Part shown: positions 12,392 to 13,646 of the stretch, in pieces | Layout of the letters: every line of letters starts with the position of its first letter | Numbering within the stretch: position 1 is the stretch's first letter | Assembly (NCBI GenBank): GCA_020062065.1 | Contig: JAGUWZ010000008.1 | Coordinates: 1-13,646 of the forward strand | Length of the DNA: 13,646 bases | Reading direction: 5' to 3' | Source of the DNA: Candidatus Omnitrophota bacterium | GTDB lineage: Bacteria; Omnitrophota; Gorgyraeia; Gygaellales; Profunditerraquicolaceae | Notes under the pieces: generated by a model | Told to the model about the DNA's origin: nothing | Seen by the model: only the letters and a program-made list of their open reading frames with translations | The model's database searches: none | Translations under genes and position numbers: made by a program

Positions 12392-13609
12392 ATGAGTATA
12401 ATTAGAGATTTAACCCAGGAATTGCAAAAAGAGATTCCAAAAGATGAGATTTTGCTTGTGCTCGGCGCAAGACAGGCAGGGAAGACCACGCTGTTGCATC
12501 AGATTATGGATGCCTTAAAGAAAAACGGCGAGCGTGTTTATTTTATTAACTTAGAGGATCCGGATTATCTGGGGTTGCTTAATCAATCGCCTAAGAATCT
12601 ATTTAAAATACTACCGATTGAACTAAAAAAGAAGAATTTTCTCCTTATTGACGAGGTTCAGTATTTGACTAATCCCTCCAATTTTGTTAAATATATTTTT
12701 GACGAATACAAAAGCAAGATAAAGATTATCGCGTCGGGTTCCTCCGCCTTTTATCTGGATAGGAAATTCAAGGATTCCTTAACAGGTAGAAAGAGGATTT
12801 ATTATCTTCATACCCTTTCTTTCAGGGAGTTCTTACGATTTAAAGGCGAGGAGGAGTTAGCAAAAAAAGACTTTTTAAACCTCGTCATTTCTGAAAAAGA
12901 GAAGATAATGCTTGCGTACCAGGAGTACTTGATGTATGGCGGTTACCCGAGGGTCGTTTTAGCTGGCAGTAGAGATGAGAAGGAGGATGCTTTAAGAGAT
13001 ATCGCGTATTCCTACATAAAGAAGGATATTTATGAAGCAGGTGTTCGCCAAGATGAGATTTTTTATAAGCTATTTAAGCTCCTGGCCTCACAGACAGGTA
13101 ATTTAGTCAATAGTTCTGAATTGGCTTTTACTTTAGCCGTTTCCAAAACAGCCATTGATAATTATTTATATGTAATGCAAAAGTCTTTTTATATCAGTTT
13201 GGTCAAACCCTTTTTTAAAAATGTGCGCAAGGAATTGACCAAGATGCCGAAGGTATATTTTCAGGATTTGGGCTTGAGAAATTTTTTTAAGGCAGATTTC
13301 AATCTATATTCAGCAAGGGCTGATAAAGGGTCGTTGCTAGAAAACGCATTGTTTAGACAATTGTTGGAGAAGCAAGATATAGACCAGATAAGGTTTTGGC
13401 GTACTATTCAGAAAAAAGAGGTAGATTTTGTAATCGGTGAAAAAAAGGCTTATGAGGTAAAATCCCAGGCCAGAAATGTAAAGATAAGAGATTATGAGCT
13501 TTTTTTAAAAAGTTATCCCGGCATAAAGTTAAATTTCGTATCTTTTGATTGCCCACAGAAGGAGATTTCTGGTCATTCTGTTTTCGAGGTTTGGAACATT
13601 GGGATTTAG
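12392..13609 (+). CDS. AAA family ATPase with DUF4143 (AAA_14 type)
   Basis: A 405-residue protein of the large AAA_14/DUF4143 family, whose biological role is not settled. An N-terminal P-loop domain (about 1-200) carries Walker A GARQAGKTT, Walker B FLLIDEVQ and the sensor-like IIASGSSAF, followed by LTGRKRIYYLHTLSFREFL. A helical or winged-helix segment lies in the middle (about 225-270, LVNSSELAFTLAVSKTAIDNYLYVM). The C-terminal region matches DUF4143, with LLENALFRQL and KEVDFVIGEKKAYEVKS; the D...ExK arrangement is like the PD-(D/E)xK nuclease fold, though nuclease activity of the family is unproven. It is separate from the pilus operon, has its own promoter and appears richer in A+T by eye. 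Such genes often occur as isolated, scattered units, which suggests horizontal gain. Confidence 0.93.
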   Translation: MSIIRDLTQELQKEIPKDEILLVLGARQAGKTTLLHQIMDALKKNGERVYFINLEDPDYLGLLNQSPKNLFKILPIELKKKNFLLIDEVQYLTNPSNFVKYIFDEYKSKIKIIASGSSAFYLDRKFKDSLTGRKRIYYLHTLSFREFLRFKGEEELAKKDFLNLVISEKEKIMLAYQEYLMYGGYPRVVLAGSRDEKEDALRDIAYSYIKKDIYEAGVRQDEIFYKLFKLLASQTGNLVNSSELAFTLAVSKTAIDNYLYVMQKSFYISLVKPFFKNVRKELTKMPKVYFQDLGLRNFFKADFNLYSARADKGSLLENALFRQLLEKQDIDQIRFWRTIQKKEVDFVIGEKKAYEVKSQARNVKIRDYELFLKSYPGIKLNFVSFDCPQKEISGHSVFEVWNIGI

Positions 13610-13646
13610 TATTTCGGATACCCCAATACCCAAATCCTGATACCCC
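13610..13646. repeat. degenerate ATACCC repeats at the window edge
   Basis: GGATACCCC, AATACCC, AAATCCT and GATACCCC follow the DUF4143 gene stop. The array is cut by the window end, so its size is unknown. It resembles the CCCGAAACCC-type linker repeats in pilB. Confidence 0.5.

Noticed and set aside
12392..13609. DUF4143 ATPase as a restriction or defence nuclease
   Set aside because: The D...ExK residues suggest the fold only. There is no methylase or other defence gene beside it, and the activity of the family is not established.

Overview
The window reads as a chromosomal piece of a diderm (Gram-negative type) bacterium. It is filled almost end to end, on the + strand only, by one type IV pilus / type II secretion-like locus, followed by a two-component pair and a separate ATPase gene. 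An outer-membrane secretin with a signal peptide implies an outer membrane. The combination of this gene order, a TIGR04073-type small exported protein and abundant short-period tandem repeats inside genes reminds me of uncultured Omnitrophota (former OP3/Omnitrophica) genomes. That placement is recollection and inference, not something the sequence proves.

Layout: (1) 1-164 holds no gene. It contains a CT dinucleotide tract, two related hairpins in tandem (the second followed by a T run) and a third hairpin that runs into the Shine-Dalgarno sequence of the first gene. (2) 165-1131 is a ParA/Soj-like ATPase split by a one-base frameshift in a run of five G. (3) 1106-3951 encodes PilM, PilN and PilO; PilO carries a PilP-like domain at its C-terminus. 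(4) 4008-5879 is the secretin with an added C-terminal TPR-like segment. (5) 5876-6211 is a small exported TIGR04073-like protein. (6) 6214-7431 is the inner-membrane platform protein PilC/GspF. (7) 7448-8255 holds a GspG/PilA-type prepilin and a PilX/GspK-like protein. (8) 8283-9992 is the assembly ATPase PilB/GspE. (9) 9993-11870 is a hybrid histidine kinase (GAF, PAS, HisKA, HATPase and a degenerate GGDEF-like tail), followed by a CheY-like response regulator at 11954-12316. (10) 12392-13609 is an AAA/DUF4143 ATPase with its own strong sigma70-like promoter that would make a nearly leaderless mRNA.

Genes 2 to 9 overlap or sit a few tens of bases apart and look like one operon. PilM-PilN-PilO(P) would form the inner-membrane alignment complex, PilB and PilC the motor and platform, the prepilin and PilX-like protein the fibre or pseudopilus, and the secretin the outer-membrane gate. 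The kinase/regulator pair, coupled to pilB by zero spacing, is a plausible controller of the machine. No prepilin peptidase and no retraction ATPase PilT lie in the window.

The most unusual feature is repeats. Arrays with an 8-bp period occur inside the secretin, pilB and histidine kinase genes, between pilN and pilO, between the kinase and the regulator, and at the 3' ends of kinase and regulator, where they supply the last residues and the stop codon. Because 8 is not a multiple of 3, the commonest unit (ACGAACCA) is read as the same cyclic octapeptide in every forward frame, with no stop in any of the six frames. A separate palindromic element (arms GCCCCGTTAGAAAT / ATTTCTAACGGGGC) sits in frame inside pilM, and diverged relatives form the two hairpins at the start of the window.
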